NCBI GenBank assembly: GCA_902544085.1 | Contig: CACCAP010000003.1 | Location: 62,001 to 126,000 of the forward strand | DNA: 64,000 bases | From: an uncultured Bacteroidota bacterium | GTDB taxonomy: Bacteria > Bacteroidota > Bacteroidia > Flavobacteriales > Flavobacteriaceae | Reading direction: 5' to 3' | Shown here: positions 27,960 through 35,796 of the stretch, piece by piece | How the letters are laid out: the number at the start of each line of letters is the position of its first letter | Numbering within the stretch: position 1 is the stretch's first letter | Program-made: the position numbers and the translations under genes | Notes under the pieces: generated by a model | What the model was told of the DNA's origin: nothing | What the model saw: only the letters and a program-made list of their open reading frames with translations | The model's database searches: none

Positions 27960-28220
27960 ATGGCTCATAAAAAAGGTGTCGGTAGTTCCAAAAACGGTAG
28001 AGAATCAGAATCCAAGCGACTTGGTGTTAAAATCTTTGGAGGTCAGTTTGCTCATGCTGGAAATATCTTAGTAAGACAAAGAGGAACTAAACACAAAGCA
28101 GGTGATAATGTCTATCTTGGAAAAGACCATACATTGCATGCCAAGATTGACGGAGTTGTTAAGTTCACTAAGAAAAAAGACAACAAATCCTTTGTTTCAA
28201 TTCTTCCTTTAGAAAAATAA
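27960..28220 (+). CDS. rpmA: 50S ribosomal protein L27 (bL27)
   Basis: An 86-residue L27 that starts [20 protein letters not shown], the N-terminal arm which reaches the peptidyl-transferase centre. It has the core [21 protein letters not shown]. The N-terminus begins directly with the mature form and has no cleavable Firmicutes-type extension. It is cotranscribed with rplU. Confidence 0.98.
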   Translation: MAHKKGVGSSKNGRESESKRLGVKIFGGQFAHAGNILVRQRGTKHKAGDNVYLGKDHTLHAKIDGVVKFTKKKDNKSFVSILPLEK

Positions 28221-28246
28221 ATCTCATTTATTTATATTTAAGCCTT

Positions 28247-28855
28247 ATGGCTTTAATTGATCATACCCAACTTTTTAATAGGTTTGAGTTATTGATTTGG
28301 GAAATCAAAAAATCAGACAAAATGAAAGCGACTGATCTTCCAAAAAATATATTAAAAAAAATAGATTCCAATAAATCCCAATTAAAGAAAAATCAAATTT
28401 TAGCAGTACATCAAATCCTTAAACACAGAAATATTCCTTCCCAAGACCTTTTCTATAACAACTATGGAGCACCTCTTCTTACCAGTGGTTTAAATATTTC
28501 AATTAGTCATTCAGAATTCTTTGTTGCAGTTTGTCTTTCAAAAGAAAAAGTGGGGATTGATTTAGAGATTATAAATGAAAAAATTTTTAAAGTATCCAAT
28601 AAGTTTATCAACGATCTTGAAAAAAAATTGACTGAAAAAAATAATTTGAAAAAGTTGACTCAGTTATGGACAATCAAAGAAGCTGCATATAAATACTTTA
28701 CAGTCGGTCAACTGAGTTTGAAAAACGATATTATAGTTAAACAATTGGGAGATGACTCAAACCTGCAAATTAATGGTTTAGGCAAACATTTAAATTTAAA
28801 ATCAAAAACTATAATTACACCAAATTATATTTGTAGCCTTGTATATGATGAATGA
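28247..28855 (+). CDS. 4'-phosphopantetheinyl transferase, Sfp superfamily
   Basis: Attaches the phosphopantetheine arm of CoA to carrier proteins. The 202-residue protein has ISISHSEFFVAVCLS (substrate-binding His), KVGIDLEIINEK (Mg-binding Asp and Glu) and LTQLWTIKEAAYKYF (W-x-x-K-E-A motif), the diagnostic set for this superfamily. The length is between AcpS (about 125) and Sfp (about 224). No polyketide or peptide synthetase is nearby, so it probably serves fatty-acid ACP. It overlaps pnuC by 11 bases. Confidence 0.92.
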   Translation: MALIDHTQLFNRFELLIWEIKKSDKMKATDLPKNILKKIDSNKSQLKKNQILAVHQILKHRNIPSQDLFYNNYGAPLLTSGLNISISHSEFFVAVCLSKEKVGIDLEIINEKIFKVSNKFINDLEKKLTEKNNLKKLTQLWTIKEAAYKYFTVGQLSLKNDIIVKQLGDDSNLQINGLGKHLNLKSKTIITPNYICSLVYDE

Positions 28856-29480
28856 AATTATAGATCAAATATTTCAACAATACAGTCAATATTCCAACGT
28901 TGACATAAGTTTAGAGCTGATAGCAGTTTTTTTTGGACTTCTTTCTGTTTGGTTCTCAAAAAATAATAATGTATTGGTATATCCAACCGGTATTATTAAT
29001 ACTTCAATTTTTGTTTACTTATTGGTAAAATGGGAATTATTGGGAGATATGATAATAAATGTATATTATTTTTTGATGAGTATTTACGGATGGTATTATT
29101 GGACAAGAAAATCCCATAATCAAGAATATACTCCCATTACCAAAATAAAAGAAGCAGATATTAAAATAATTTTGATTATTATCATTTCATCAACTCTTTT
29201 TGTTTCATATCTATATTCTTTTTTTGACAAGTGGAGTGGTTTGGTTTCGTATATAGATATTTTAACTACAGCAATCTTTTTTGTTGGAATGTGGTTGATG
29301 GCTAGAAGAAAAATTGAAAGTTGGTTTTTTTGGATTTTGGGAGATGTTATTTCGGTTCCTCTTTATTTTGTTAAGGGATTGGCTTTCTCGAGTTTTCAAT
29401 ATCTTATCTTTACACTAATTGCAGTTGCTGGCTATTATAAATGGAAAAGTATTTACAACAACAAAAAACGGATTGCATAA
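28845..29480 (+). CDS. PnuC/PnuT family vitamin transporter
   Basis: An inner-membrane facilitator of about 211 residues with seven predicted helices. Family marks are IAVFFGLLSVWFSKNNNVLVYPTGIINT (shown in two pieces: AVFFGLLSVWFSKNNN and YPTGIINT), LLGDMIINVYYFLMSIYGWY and MARRKIESWFFWILGD. Members carry nicotinamide riboside (PnuC) or thiamin (PnuT). The next gene is a NadR-like kinase, which fits nicotinamide riboside, but a TPP-riboswitch receptor lies 3 kb downstream, and PnuT is commonly linked to such receptors in Bacteroidota. I leave the substrate open. Starts at 28845 and 28848 are both possible. Confidence 0.88.
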   Translation: MMNEIIDQIFQQYSQYSNVDISLELIAVFFGLLSVWFSKNNNVLVYPTGIINTSIFVYLLVKWELLGDMIINVYYFLMSIYGWYYWTRKSHNQEYTPITKIKEADIKIILIIIISSTLFVSYLYSFFDKWSGLVSYIDILTTAIFFVGMWLMARRKIESWFFWILGDVISVPLYFVKGLAFSSFQYLIFTLIAVAGYYKWKSIYNNKKRIA

Positions 29481-30010
29481 AAATAGTTTTATTTGGTCCA
29501 GAGTCTACAGGAAAAACAAGTTTAGCAGTCGAACTTGCAAAACATTATAAAACTTTATTTGTAAAAGAATTTGCAAGAGAGTTTTTGCAAAAAAAAATGG
29601 ATGAACAAAATAAGGTCTGTGAAATTGATGATCTGATACCAATTGCAATTGGTCAAATGAATTCTGAAAATATATTAAGTAAAAAAGCAAATCGTATACT
29701 TTTTTGTGACACAGATCTTTTAACAACAGCCACATACTCCAGGTTGTATTTTAATAATTTTTGTGACCCAGTAATTGATAAGTATTCAAAAGAAAATAAA
29801 TACGATTTGTATTTATTACTTGATATTGACATACCGTGGGTGAAAGACGATTTAAGAGATAGACCCAATGACAGAAAGTTATTTCTTGAAAATTTTAAAG
29901 AAGCTTTAATTAAAAATCACAAACCTTTCAAATTAATTTCAGGTAATTTTAAGGAAAGATTGAAAAAATCTATTAATTTTGTGGACGAAATTTTACTCAG
30001 GAAAACTTGA
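29441..30010 (+). CDS. NadR-like P-loop kinase (ribosylnicotinamide kinase-type domain)
   Basis: A 189-residue P-loop protein, IVLFGPESTGKTSLAVELAKHY, with VKEFAREFLQKK and a second acidic motif LFCDTDLLTTATYSRLYF. The layout equals the C-terminal kinase half of E. coli NadR, which phosphorylates nicotinamide riboside to trap it in the cell. The NMN adenylyltransferase and regulatory domains of NadR are absent. It overlaps pnuC by 40 bases, so the two products are coupled as transporter and trapping kinase. The exact substrate depends on what the transporter carries. Confidence 0.85.
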   Translation: MEKYLQQQKTDCIKIVLFGPESTGKTSLAVELAKHYKTLFVKEFAREFLQKKMDEQNKVCEIDDLIPIAIGQMNSENILSKKANRILFCDTDLLTTATYSRLYFNNFCDPVIDKYSKENKYDLYLLLDIDIPWVKDDLRDRPNDRKLFLENFKEALIKNHKPFKLISGNFKERLKKSINFVDEILLRKT

Positions 30011-30330
30011 AAAAAGTTATTGTTTCATTCTTTATTTTTTTGCTTTTTCTTCCTCAACTATTGCAGTTTGGTCATAATTTTTTCCATGATCATCATCATG
30101 ATCATCATCATGATCATATCAGTAGCACAGATCAAACACTTCAAACCCCGGAAAGTATATGTACTTTTTGTTTAATTTTTAGATCTGCCACTGATTTTGA
30201 CTATTATTATTCAATTTTATATTCATTTATTATAACTATGTTGACTGTTGGTTTGGTTTTTTCTAAATCATTCCAAAAAAACTTTGGTTTTATCAATTTT
30301 AATTCAAGGGCACCACCTATTAAAGTTTAG
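30007..30330 (+). CDS. Small His-rich membrane protein upstream of the metal receptor
   Basis: A 107-residue protein with no named family that I recognise. It starts with TTG in a TTGA overlap with the kinase gene. A hydrophobic N-terminal segment (VIVSFFIFLLFLPQLLQFGH) is followed by HDHHHDHHHDH, a Cys pair in ICTFCLIF, and a second membrane helix near 68-87. The layout recalls short DUF2946-type proteins near metal-uptake genes. The His cluster is encoded by a 12-base tandem repeat. Position and composition suggest metal binding at the periplasmic face, probably serving the receptor that starts 36 bases on. Confidence 0.65.
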   Translation: MKKVIVSFFIFLLFLPQLLQFGHNFFHDHHHDHHHDHISSTDQTLQTPESICTFCLIFRSATDFDYYYSILYSFIITMLTVGLVFSKSFQKNFGFINFNSRAPPIKV

Positions 30331-30365
30331 AACACGGATAAAAAAATTAATTAAATAAAATATAT

Positions 30366-32531
30366 ATGAAAAACTTAATAAGGGCCACCTTGATATTGGC
30401 CCTACTAATAACAAATAAAAATTTTTCTCAAGAGGTTGAGGTTGATTCGATATTGCCAGTAATGTTGGATGAGGTTATCGTATCCACTCCCTTTGGAGAA
30501 ACAGCTGATGAAAATGTAATTAAGGTTACAAAAGTAGATTTGGCAAAAATGAGTGCTGTAAATACTCAAACAATGAAGGATGTCCTTGGAGAAACACCAG
30601 GACTTTCATTTATATCAACAGGACCTGGAATATACAAACCAAATATCAGAGGTCTGTCTAGTAATCGTGTCGTTGTTTTCAATCAAAACATTCGTTACGA
30701 GAATCAGCAATGGGGTGATGAACACGGCATTGATATCGCAACTGGTGGCGTCAGTTCTGTTGAACTGATCAAAGGACCAGCTTCCATATTGTATGGTAGT
30801 GATGCCATTGGAGGTGTGCTGTATTTCAATCCTCAAAAGTACCTCAAATACAATGGGACCAAGGGGGATTTCTCTACATTTTATAATACCAATTATTCAG
30901 GTTTTAATTCCACTATAGGAGTTAGTACTACAATCGATGAGTTTAGTTTAATCGCTAGGGCTAGTGTTGTTGAAAATGGTGATTATTCAGGATCAAAAAG
31001 ACCTGATGGTTACGAGGGGCCTTATGAAAGCACTGGAATGGAATCGAAAGATTTTCAACTTGCTTTGGGTTATTCTAAGGGCAACTATAGCTCTGATTTT
31101 AGAATTAATTTCAATGAGTCAACTTTGTATGTACCACATGGAGATGAAGAAGAAGGTCACGATGACCATGATGATGGGGATCATGATGATGACCATGATG
31201 ATGACCATGATGATGATCACGACGATGACCATGATGATCATGAGGAGCATGAAGAAGAGGAAAGTTACCAAGACATTGAAAACTTTATTGTTAGTTGGAA
31301 AAATGATATAAAGTTTGACAATTCAACTTTTACAGTAACTGCAGGTTTTTCTCAAAATTTGAGAAAAGAATTTGGACATCATGATGAACATGGTGATGAG
31401 CATGGTGACGATGATCATGGTGATGACCATGATGATGACCATGATGATGACCACGATGACCACGATGACCACGATGACCACGATGACCACGGGGAAGAAG
31501 CAGCTCTTGATATGACATTGAGAGTAACTTCTCTTGACTGGAAATATGTCAATGAAAAAAATGACAATGTTGAGATAGCTGTTGGAGGTAACTTTATTCA
31601 TCAAACAAATGAAAATCATGGAGAGGAGATTTTAATTCCTAACGCTACAAAAAATGATATGGGATTATTTATGCTTTCACATTTTCATTTTGATTCATCT
31701 AATTTAATGCTTGGAGTTAGAGCTGATATGAGGCAAATCGATGCCATTGGTATTGAAAAAACCTACACAAGTATGACTGCATCAGCTGGCTACAAGAAAG
31801 ATTTGTCTCAATCTTCTATTTTTCGATTGAATTTGGCAACTGGCTACAGGGCTCCTAATCTTTCTGAATTATTTTCTGATGGTGAACACCACGGAACTGG
31901 TAGATATGAAATTGGATCTACTGAACTAGCGGTTGAAAAAAACTTTCAAACTGATATTTCTTTCGAGACATCTAATGAAAAATCCAGTTTACTTGTAGAT
32001 TTATTTTATAATAATATCAACGACTATATTTTCTTAAATCCAACAGGTGCTCAAACTGATGAATTTATGCCTATCTATGAATACGCACAATCAGATGCAA
32101 CTATTCTAGGTGGTGAAATTGCTTATTCATCCAAAACTGGAATCGATTGGTTGTCATATTATGCATCCATGGAATACCTAAGAGGTAAAAAGAAAAACGA
32201 TGGATGGCTTCCAGACATTCCACCAGTAACATTTAAGCTTAATCTTGATCTAGACTTTAGTGATAAAATTAACTACGGAATAGATATTTTACATAAAGCG
32301 AGACAAGATAAAGTGGCAACTTTTGAGAATTCAACTCACTCAAACTTCTTAGTTGATGTTTCAGGGCAGTATGATTTAAATATATTATACCCTGGTGCGA
32401 GAGCTCAGTTATTCTGGAAAGTTGAAAATGTTTTTGATAAGTATTACTACGATCATTTATCCAGATTTAAAAACTACGGTTTTTATGATATGGGAAGAAA
32501 TGTTTCTATTGGACTCAAAATTTCTTATTAG
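30366..32531 (+). CDS. TonB-dependent receptor with His/Asp-rich metal-binding insertions
   Basis: A 721-residue outer membrane receptor with signal peptide (to about residue 21), TonB box LDEVIVSTPF and plug (RGLSSNRVVVFNQNIRYENQQWGDEHG, shown in pieces: NIRGLSSNRVVVFNQN, GDEHGIDIATGG; then VELIKGPASILYGSDAIGGV). Two barrel loops carry long His/Asp/Glu runs, residues about 265-295 and 338-375, with dozens of HDD units. His-rich loops are a feature of zinc receptors such as Neisseria ZnuD, so zinc or a related divalent metal is the likely ligand. The gene shares an operon with the His-rich small protein and ends at a strong terminator. Confidence 0.88.
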   Translation: MKNLIRATLILALLITNKNFSQEVEVDSILPVMLDEVIVSTPFGETADENVIKVTKVDLAKMSAVNTQTMKDVLGETPGLSFISTGPGIYKPNIRGLSSNRVVVFNQNIRYENQQWGDEHGIDIATGGVSSVELIKGPASILYGSDAIGGVLYFNPQKYLKYNGTKGDFSTFYNTNYSGFNSTIGVSTTIDEFSLIARASVVENGDYSGSKRPDGYEGPYESTGMESKDFQLALGYSKGNYSSDFRINFNESTLYVPHGDEEEGHDDHDDGDHDDDHDDDHDDDHDDDHDDHEEHEEEESYQDIENFIVSWKNDIKFDNSTFTVTAGFSQNLRKEFGHHDEHGDEHGDDDHGDDHDDDHDDDHDDHDDHDDHDDHGEEAALDMTLRVTSLDWKYVNEKNDNVEIAVGGNFIHQTNENHGEEILIPNATKNDMGLFMLSHFHFDSSNLMLGVRADMRQIDAIGIEKTYTSMTASAGYKKDLSQSSIFRLNLATGYRAPNLSELFSDGEHHGTGRYEIGSTELAVEKNFQTDISFETSNEKSSLLVDLFYNNINDYIFLNPTGAQTDEFMPIYEYAQSDATILGGEIAYSSKTGIDWLSYYASMEYLRGKKKNDGWLPDIPPVTFKLNLDLDFSDKINYGIDILHKARQDKVATFENSTHSNFLVDVSGQYDLNILYPGARAQLFWKVENVFDKYYYDHLSRFKNYGFYDMGRNVSIGLKISY
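31158..31250 (+). repeat. In-frame tandem repeat coding His/Asp run 1
   Basis: Imperfect 12-base units of the type GATGACCATGAT within the receptor gene, coding for about 30 residues of H and D with some E. The unit length is a multiple of three, so copy changes keep the frame. Confidence 0.85.
31377..31490 (+). repeat. In-frame tandem repeat coding His/Asp run 2
   Basis: Mixed 12-base (GATGACCATGAT) and nearly perfect 9-base (GACCACGAT) units, about five of the latter at the 3' end. They code for about 38 residues rich in H and D. Near-identity of the 9-base units suggests recent expansion. Confidence 0.85.
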
Positions 32532-32536
32532 GATTT

Positions 32537-32566
32537 AAAAGCGGCTTTCGGGCCGCTTTTTTTTTT
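32537..32566 (+). terminator. Rho-independent terminator after the metal receptor
   Basis: Stem AAAAGCGGC / GCCGCTTTT (32537-32545 with 32552-32560) and loop TTTCGG, followed by a run of T. It lies 5 bases after the receptor stop and separates it from the riboswitch unit. Confidence 0.92.
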
Positions 32567-32573
32567 AACTTTG
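32566..32573 (+). promoter_or_regulatory. Putative -7 promoter box (TAnnTTTG) for the thiamin riboswitch unit
   Basis: TAACTTTG fits the consensus and overlaps the end of the preceding terminator T tract. It would place the transcription start near 32580, exactly at the 5' edge of the TPP aptamer, which supports both calls. Confidence 0.6.
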
Positions 32574-32578
32574 TATAA

Positions 32579-32645
32579 ATTCTGGGGTGCTACGGCTGAG
32601 ATTATACCCATTGAACCTGACAAAGTAATTTTTGTAAGGAAATGT
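32579..32645 (+). promoter_or_regulatory. TPP (THI-box) riboswitch
   Basis: The conserved aptamer parts are all present in order: GGGGTGC (32584-32590), GGCTGAGATTATACCC, TTGAACCTGA, then AAGGAAATG. P2 forms between GGGGT and ACCC. The distal arm pairs ACAAA with TTTGT. P3 is very short here (TAC between the two arms). ATTCT at 32579-32583 can pair with AGAAT at 32656-32660 outside the aptamer. Binding of thiamin diphosphate would repress the receptor gene that starts 35 bases downstream. Confidence 0.93.
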
Positions 32646-32679
32646 GACTCACTTTAGAATCCCGTTAAAGTTTATAAAT

Positions 32680-34818
32680 ATGAAAAATTTAATTTTAACG
32701 GTATTTTTATTTTCGAATATCGCAATCTTTTCACAAGAAAATATAGTTGACACTATTCTAGTAAATAAACAAAACCTTGACGAGGTAGTTGTAACAGCAA
32801 TTAGAGCTTCTTCCAATAACCCTGTTCCGTTTAAAGTATTGGATGCTGATGATATTTCAAAAGTAAATCTTGGGCAAGACGTCCCTTTCATTTTAAGTAT
32901 GACGCCGTCTGTAAATGTTACATCTGATGCAGGAAATGGAATAGGTTATACGGGAATGAGTATTAGAGGTTCGGATGGCTCTAGAATTAATGTTACAATA
33001 AATGGTGTACCACTTAATGATTCAGAATCCCACGCTACTTATTGGGTTGATTTGCCAGATTTTGCGAGTAGTATTTCAAGTATTCAGATTCAGCGTGGGG
33101 TAGGAACTTCTACTAACGGGGCAGGGGCTTTTGGTGGGAGTATTAATGTTTCTACTCAAAAACAATCTCAGGCTCCTAAATTCAAATTATCAAATTCCTT
33201 TGGTAGTTATGGAACACTAAAAAATTCAATAAGTTTTACAACTGGGAGGGTAGGTAAGTATTTTGAATTAAATGGTAATCTATCAAAAATATATTCCGAA
33301 GGATATATCGATCGGGCATCTTCAAATTTAAAAGGTTATTTTTTGCAGGGCTCATATTATAAAGAAAGAACCAATATAAAATTTATTGCTTTTGGTGGGC
33401 ATGAGAGAACTTATCAAGCTTGGTATGGTCTTGATCAAGAAACCTTAAGTACCAATAGAAAATTTAATTATGCAGGCATATATTTCAATGATGATGGTGA
33501 TCAATTTTTTTACGATAAACAAGAGGATAATTATAAGCAAGACCATTACCAATTGATTTTTAATCACAAGATAAATCCATCATGGCGTGCCAATCTAACA
33601 TTTCATTACACTCACGGCAGAGGTTACTATGAGGAGTATAATGAAGACCAAAATTTATCTGATTATTTGATTTTTCATAATAATGGTGAAGTAATCTCAG
33701 ACCTTATTAGAAGAAAATGGTTGGATAATGATTTTTATGGTTCACTCTTTAATTTTATTTATGAAAAAAATTCAAGCAAATTGATTTTAGGAGGAACACT
33801 AAATAAATATTTTGGTGATCATTTTGGTGAAGTAATATGGGCTAGAAATGCAGGTAATTCAGAAATCAGGCACAGATATTACGATAATTATGGTAACAAA
33901 GAGGAGTTTAATTTATTTGCAAAGTTCCAATATACTTTCAATAATAAGCTTTATGCTTTTGTTGATCTTCAGAACAGAAATATAAATTATGACGCTGAAT
34001 TAATTGGTGGTAATAACATAAATAAAATTTTCAATTTTTTTAACCCCAAAGCAGGTCTCTATTATAAATTAAATCGCAATAATGAATTTTATTTATCATT
34101 TGCTCGTGCTCACAGGGAACCAACAAGAACAGACTACGAAAACGGAAATCCTTTTCCTGAAATGCTTGATGATTTTGAGTTAGGATGGAAGTATAAAGGA
34201 AAAAAGTCCATATATAATATCAATTTATACTTTATGGATTATAATGATCAATTGGTTTTAACTGGAGAGAGAGACGATGTTGGTTATTATATAAGAGCAA
34301 ATGTTGGGGAAAGTTACCGTGCTGGAATTGAGTTTGATGGTATTTTCTTTATAGATGATTACTTTACAATTAAGCCGAATATTACATTTAGCTCAAATAA
34401 AAACAGTGATTATTTAACTCAATTTGATGGTAGTTTGAGAAATTTTGGTAAAACTGATATTTCCTTTTCACCAAACTTGATTTTTGGAAATTCTGTTGAA
34501 TATAATTTAAATAGTAAAACACTTTTATTTTTTAATACCAAGTATGTTGGAAAACAATACATGTCAAACACAAATGTTGAGTCTTCTATTCTTGCATCAT
34601 ATGTTGTTAATGATTTAGGATTAAACTATAACTTTTCAATACCAGGATTTTCTCAAGATTCTGAGTTTAAGCTACTAGTAAATAATTTATTGAATCAAAA
34701 ATATGAAAGCTATGGTGGGCATTATTTTTATGACATTGATAATAAAACATACTCCGGATCATATTTTTATCCAATGGCTGAAATTAATTTCCTGTTAGGT
34801 CTTGATTTTAATTTCTAA
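32680..34818 (+). CDS. TonB-dependent receptor under TPP riboswitch control, probable thiamin receptor
   Basis: The ATG at 32680 gives 712 residues with a signal peptide (FLFSNIAIFSQ), TonB box LDEVVVTAIRAS, a plug (IRGSDGSRINVTINGVPLND, IQIQRGVGTSTNGAGAFGGS) and a C-terminal barrel ending in LGLDFNF. The earlier in-frame GTG would lie at the riboswitch boundary and is not favoured. A TPP riboswitch in the leader points to thiamin or its phosphates as ligand, as described for the Bacteroidota OMR1-type receptors. The stop overlaps the convergent lipoprotein gene by 4 bases. Confidence 0.92.
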   Translation: MKNLILTVFLFSNIAIFSQENIVDTILVNKQNLDEVVVTAIRASSNNPVPFKVLDADDISKVNLGQDVPFILSMTPSVNVTSDAGNGIGYTGMSIRGSDGSRINVTINGVPLNDSESHATYWVDLPDFASSISSIQIQRGVGTSTNGAGAFGGSINVSTQKQSQAPKFKLSNSFGSYGTLKNSISFTTGRVGKYFELNGNLSKIYSEGYIDRASSNLKGYFLQGSYYKERTNIKFIAFGGHERTYQAWYGLDQETLSTNRKFNYAGIYFNDDGDQFFYDKQEDNYKQDHYQLIFNHKINPSWRANLTFHYTHGRGYYEEYNEDQNLSDYLIFHNNGEVISDLIRRKWLDNDFYGSLFNFIYEKNSSKLILGGTLNKYFGDHFGEVIWARNAGNSEIRHRYYDNYGNKEEFNLFAKFQYTFNNKLYAFVDLQNRNINYDAELIGGNNINKIFNFFNPKAGLYYKLNRNNEFYLSFARAHREPTRTDYENGNPFPEMLDDFELGWKYKGKKSIYNINLYFMDYNDQLVLTGERDDVGYYIRANVGESYRAGIEFDGIFFIDDYFTIKPNITFSSNKNSDYLTQFDGSLRNFGKTDISFSPNLIFGNSVEYNLNSKTLLFFNTKYVGKQYMSNTNVESSILASYVVNDLGLNYNFSIPGFSQDSEFKLLVNNLLNQKYESYGGHYFYDIDNKTYSGSYFYPMAEINFLLGLDFNF

Positions 34819-35237
34819 TTATATATTCTAAGTGAAGATCCGATTTTTTCAGTTCTGTATCTCACTAGGGGGTATTTGTTATTTTGATCAATGTTATTTA
34901 GTAGTTGACCAGTGGCTAAACTATATAGGTTTTGTGTACAATCACATGAAAGTTGTACCCCACTTATATTTAATTTTGGGCATGATGAGTTAACAGAATG
35001 ATTGGGTGGACATTGTTCCCATGCTAAAATATCGCCGTTGAAGTTAAAAATCACTATCCCGCATACACCAATCCCGCTAAGTTCAACAGAACCACTTGAG
35101 AACTTAACATCATCATATAATGGTAAATCTAAATTGATGGTTTTATCAAAGTTTATATTTGGAATGTAAGGATTGAAATTAACGTTCCCATCTTCACAAC
35201 TAAATATTAAAACAATTACTATTAATATTATTCTCAT
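34815..35237 (-). CDS. Small Rieske-like lipoprotein with degenerate ligand motif
   Basis: A 140-residue lipoprotein (start ATG 35237, lipobox IFSC with Cys14). GVCGIVIFNFNGDILAWEQCPPN followed by GVQLSCDCTQNLYSL, ATGQ and NNKYPLVRYRT recall the Rieske/ferredoxin-like fold (shown here in short pieces; the first spans residues about 58-80). The ligand spacing is not canonical: CPPNH replaces C-x-H, and the second motif is CDC, without the terminal His. It may not bind [2Fe-2S]. In flavobacteria such a gene is often next to greA. The function is unknown. Confidence 0.6.
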   Translation of the reverse strand: MRIILIVIVLIFSCEDGNVNFNPYIPNINFDKTINLDLPLYDDVKFSSGSVELSGIGVCGIVIFNFNGDILAWEQCPPNHSVNSSCPKLNISGVQLSCDCTQNLYSLATGQLLNNIDQNNKYPLVRYRTEKIGSSLRIYN

Positions 35238-35290
35238 TATCAATTTTCAAATTTAAATAAAAGAAGATTAAAATTTGTATATTGGGTAAA

Positions 35291-35314
35291 CCTCTATTTA
35301 AGAGGCTTTTTTTT
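35291..35314 (+). terminator. Hairpin with T tract in the greA leader (possible attenuator)
   Basis: CCTCT (35291-35295) pairs with AGAGG (35301-35305), loop ATTTA, followed by C and eight T. It has the form of an intrinsic terminator but ends just 8 bases before the greA ATG. It could stop readthrough from the thiamin receptor or act as an attenuator of greA. Confidence 0.65.
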
Positions 35315-35321
35315 AAAGTGT

Positions 35322-35795
35322 ATGAAGGTCAATTACTATACAAAAGATGGTCTTAATAAGTTAAGGGCTGAGCTCAATCAGTTGAAGGATGTAGAAAGAC
35401 CTAAAGCTTCAAAAGCAATAGCAGAGGCAAGAGATAAGGGCGATTTAAGTGAGAATGCTGAATACGATGCAGCAAAAGAGGCACAGGGATTGTTGGAGCT
35501 GAAAATTTCAAAATTGGAGGAAACACTATCAAACGCTAGACTTATCGATGAATCACAGCTTGATTCTTCAAAAGTACTTGTTCTATCAAAAGTTAAAATC
35601 AAAAATCAAGCTAATCAAGCTACCCTAGAATATACTTTGGTGGCAGAAAGTGAGGCTAATTTAAGAGATGGAAAAATATCAGTTAATTCACCTATTGGGC
35701 AAGGTCTTCTAGGAAAATCAGTAGGTGATATTGCTAAGATTAAAGTTCCAAACGGAACAATAAATTTTGAAATTTTATCAATAACAAGGTCGTAA
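35322..35795 (+). CDS. greA: Transcription elongation factor GreA
   Basis: Rescues backtracked RNA polymerase by stimulating transcript cleavage. The 157-residue protein has the normal length. The N-terminal coiled coil carries the acidic tip DLSENAEYDAAKE that enters the secondary channel. The C-terminal FKBP-like domain includes EYTLVAESEANLRDGKISVNSPIGQGLLG (residues about 105-133). The leader contains a hairpin followed by a T tract. A HIT gene follows after 1 base. Confidence 0.96.
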   Translation: MKVNYYTKDGLNKLRAELNQLKDVERPKASKAIAEARDKGDLSENAEYDAAKEAQGLLELKISKLEETLSNARLIDESQLDSSKVLVLSKVKIKNQANQATLEYTLVAESEANLRDGKISVNSPIGQGLLGKSVGDIAKIKVPNGTINFEILSITRS

Positions 35796-35796
35796 T

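Noticed and set aside
31158-31490. Possible CRISPR-like array
   Set aside because: Repeat units are 9-12 bases without unique spacers, and they are in frame inside a receptor gene.
31323-31619. Antisense frames rich in His opposite the metal receptor
   Set aside because: They come from the reverse complement of the GAT/CAT repeats, which has no stop codons in any frame. No independent start or context supports them.
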